Shown: positions 40,831 to 40,955 of the stretch, in pieces | How the letters are laid out: each line of letters opens with the position of its first letter | Position numbering within the stretch: the first letter of the stretch is position 1 | Assembly: GCF_016803135.1 (NCBI RefSeq) | Contig: NZ_JAEVFE010000013.1 | Span: 1-40,955 of the forward strand | Length of the DNA stretch: 40,955 nt | From: Altererythrobacter sp. C41 | GTDB taxonomy: Bacteria > Pseudomonadota > Alphaproteobacteria > Sphingomonadales > Sphingomonadaceae | Direction: 5' to 3' | Notes under the pieces: generated by a model | Told to the model about the DNA's origin: nothing | Databases searched by the model: none | What the model saw: the letters and a program-made list of their open reading frames with translations, nothing else | Program-made: the position numbers and the translations under genes

Positions 40831-40955
40831 ATGCATCGCCTGACCCATCTTGAGCGGCTTGAGGCCGAGAGCGTACATATTATGCGTGAGGTTGCGGCGG
40901 AAGCGTCGCGGCCTGTGATGTTGTATTCGGTGGGCAAGGACAGCGCGGTGATGCT
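40831..40955 (+). CDS. cysD: sulfate adenylyltransferase subunit 2 (5' part)
   Basis: The last 125 bases encode [20 protein letters not shown] followed by [20 protein letters not shown]. This is the N-terminus of CysD, the PP-loop ATP sulfurylase subunit; YSVGKDS is its PP-loop. The gene runs off the right edge after 41 codons. Upstream 236 bases (40595-40830) lie between clpA and cysD and contain no other gene; they probably include the promoter, but no clear hexamers stand out. cysN or cysNC would be expected downstream. Confidence 0.88.
   Translation, partial: MHRLTHLERLEAESVHIMREVAAEASRPVMLYSVGKDSAVM

Noticed and set aside
1-40955. CRISPR arrays, tRNA or rRNA genes, prophage genes
   Set aside because: No regularly spaced repeats, no cloverleaf-like sequence in the intergenic gaps and no phage structural or integrase gene was recognised on reading both strands.

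Overview
The window looks like chromosomal DNA of a high-GC alphaproteobacterium, most likely Sphingomonadales (Erythrobacteraceae or Sphingomonadaceae). This rests on a run of core genes in a familiar order (nadD-rsfS-rlmH-envC-like-ctpA-dsbB-coq7), an alphaproteobacterial TrcR/DUF1013 regulator, a LytM peptidase paired with a bactofilin, and a DUF1192 gene upstream of clpA. The taxonomic call is inference from protein families; no marker gene was compared.

Bases 1-20416 hold a capsule/exopolysaccharide locus. A tight minus-strand operon (10013 down to 129) runs capE-capF-capG (UDP-L-FucNAc synthesis), an initiating phosphoglycosyl transferase, a GT4 transferase, a Wzx flippase, an EpsG-like membrane polymerase candidate, a pyruvyl transferase and a second GT4 transferase. 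It stops at the terminus of an IS3-family element at the window edge. Diverging from a 505-bp gene-free region is a plus-strand set: a Wzy/WaaL-type polymerase, a Wza-like export lipoprotein, a Wzc/GumC-like tyrosine kinase with a (Tyr-Gly)7 tail, an uncharacterised membrane-anchored protein and a UDP-glucuronate 4-epimerase-like enzyme. Converging on it are wecC and wecB (UDP-ManNAcA). Together they suggest a Wzx/Wzy-exported polymer with L-FucNAc, ManNAcA, perhaps GalA, and a pyruvate ketal.

Bases 20519-30350 are housekeeping: coq7, dsbB, ctpA, an EnvC-like factor with a degenerate LytM domain, rlmH, rsfS and nadD on the minus strand; a LytM endopeptidase and bactofilin with overlapping frames on the plus strand; then fadD and trcR on the minus strand. 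A strong hairpin-plus-T-tract sits directly upstream of trcR.

Bases 30351-33720 are an LpxH-like phosphoesterase and GT4 glycosyltransferase pair split by an IS110-family element. The 5' non-coding end of this element folds into a small stem-loop plus two large stem-loops, as expected of a bridge RNA. The second loop carries short matches to both insertion junctions (9 nt and 8 nt), sharing a TA dinucleotide. This is the most interesting signal in the window.

Bases 33906-36681 are an accessory cassette: a nucleotidyltransferase-HEPN fusion, a small secreted protein, a stand-alone nucleotidyltransferase with a degraded active site preceded by a nested palindrome, and an ECF sigma factor with no visible anti-sigma gene. 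Bases 36805-40955 return to ordinary genes: a quinone oxidoreductase, DUF1192, clpA and the first 41 codons of cysD. No tRNA, rRNA or CRISPR array was seen.
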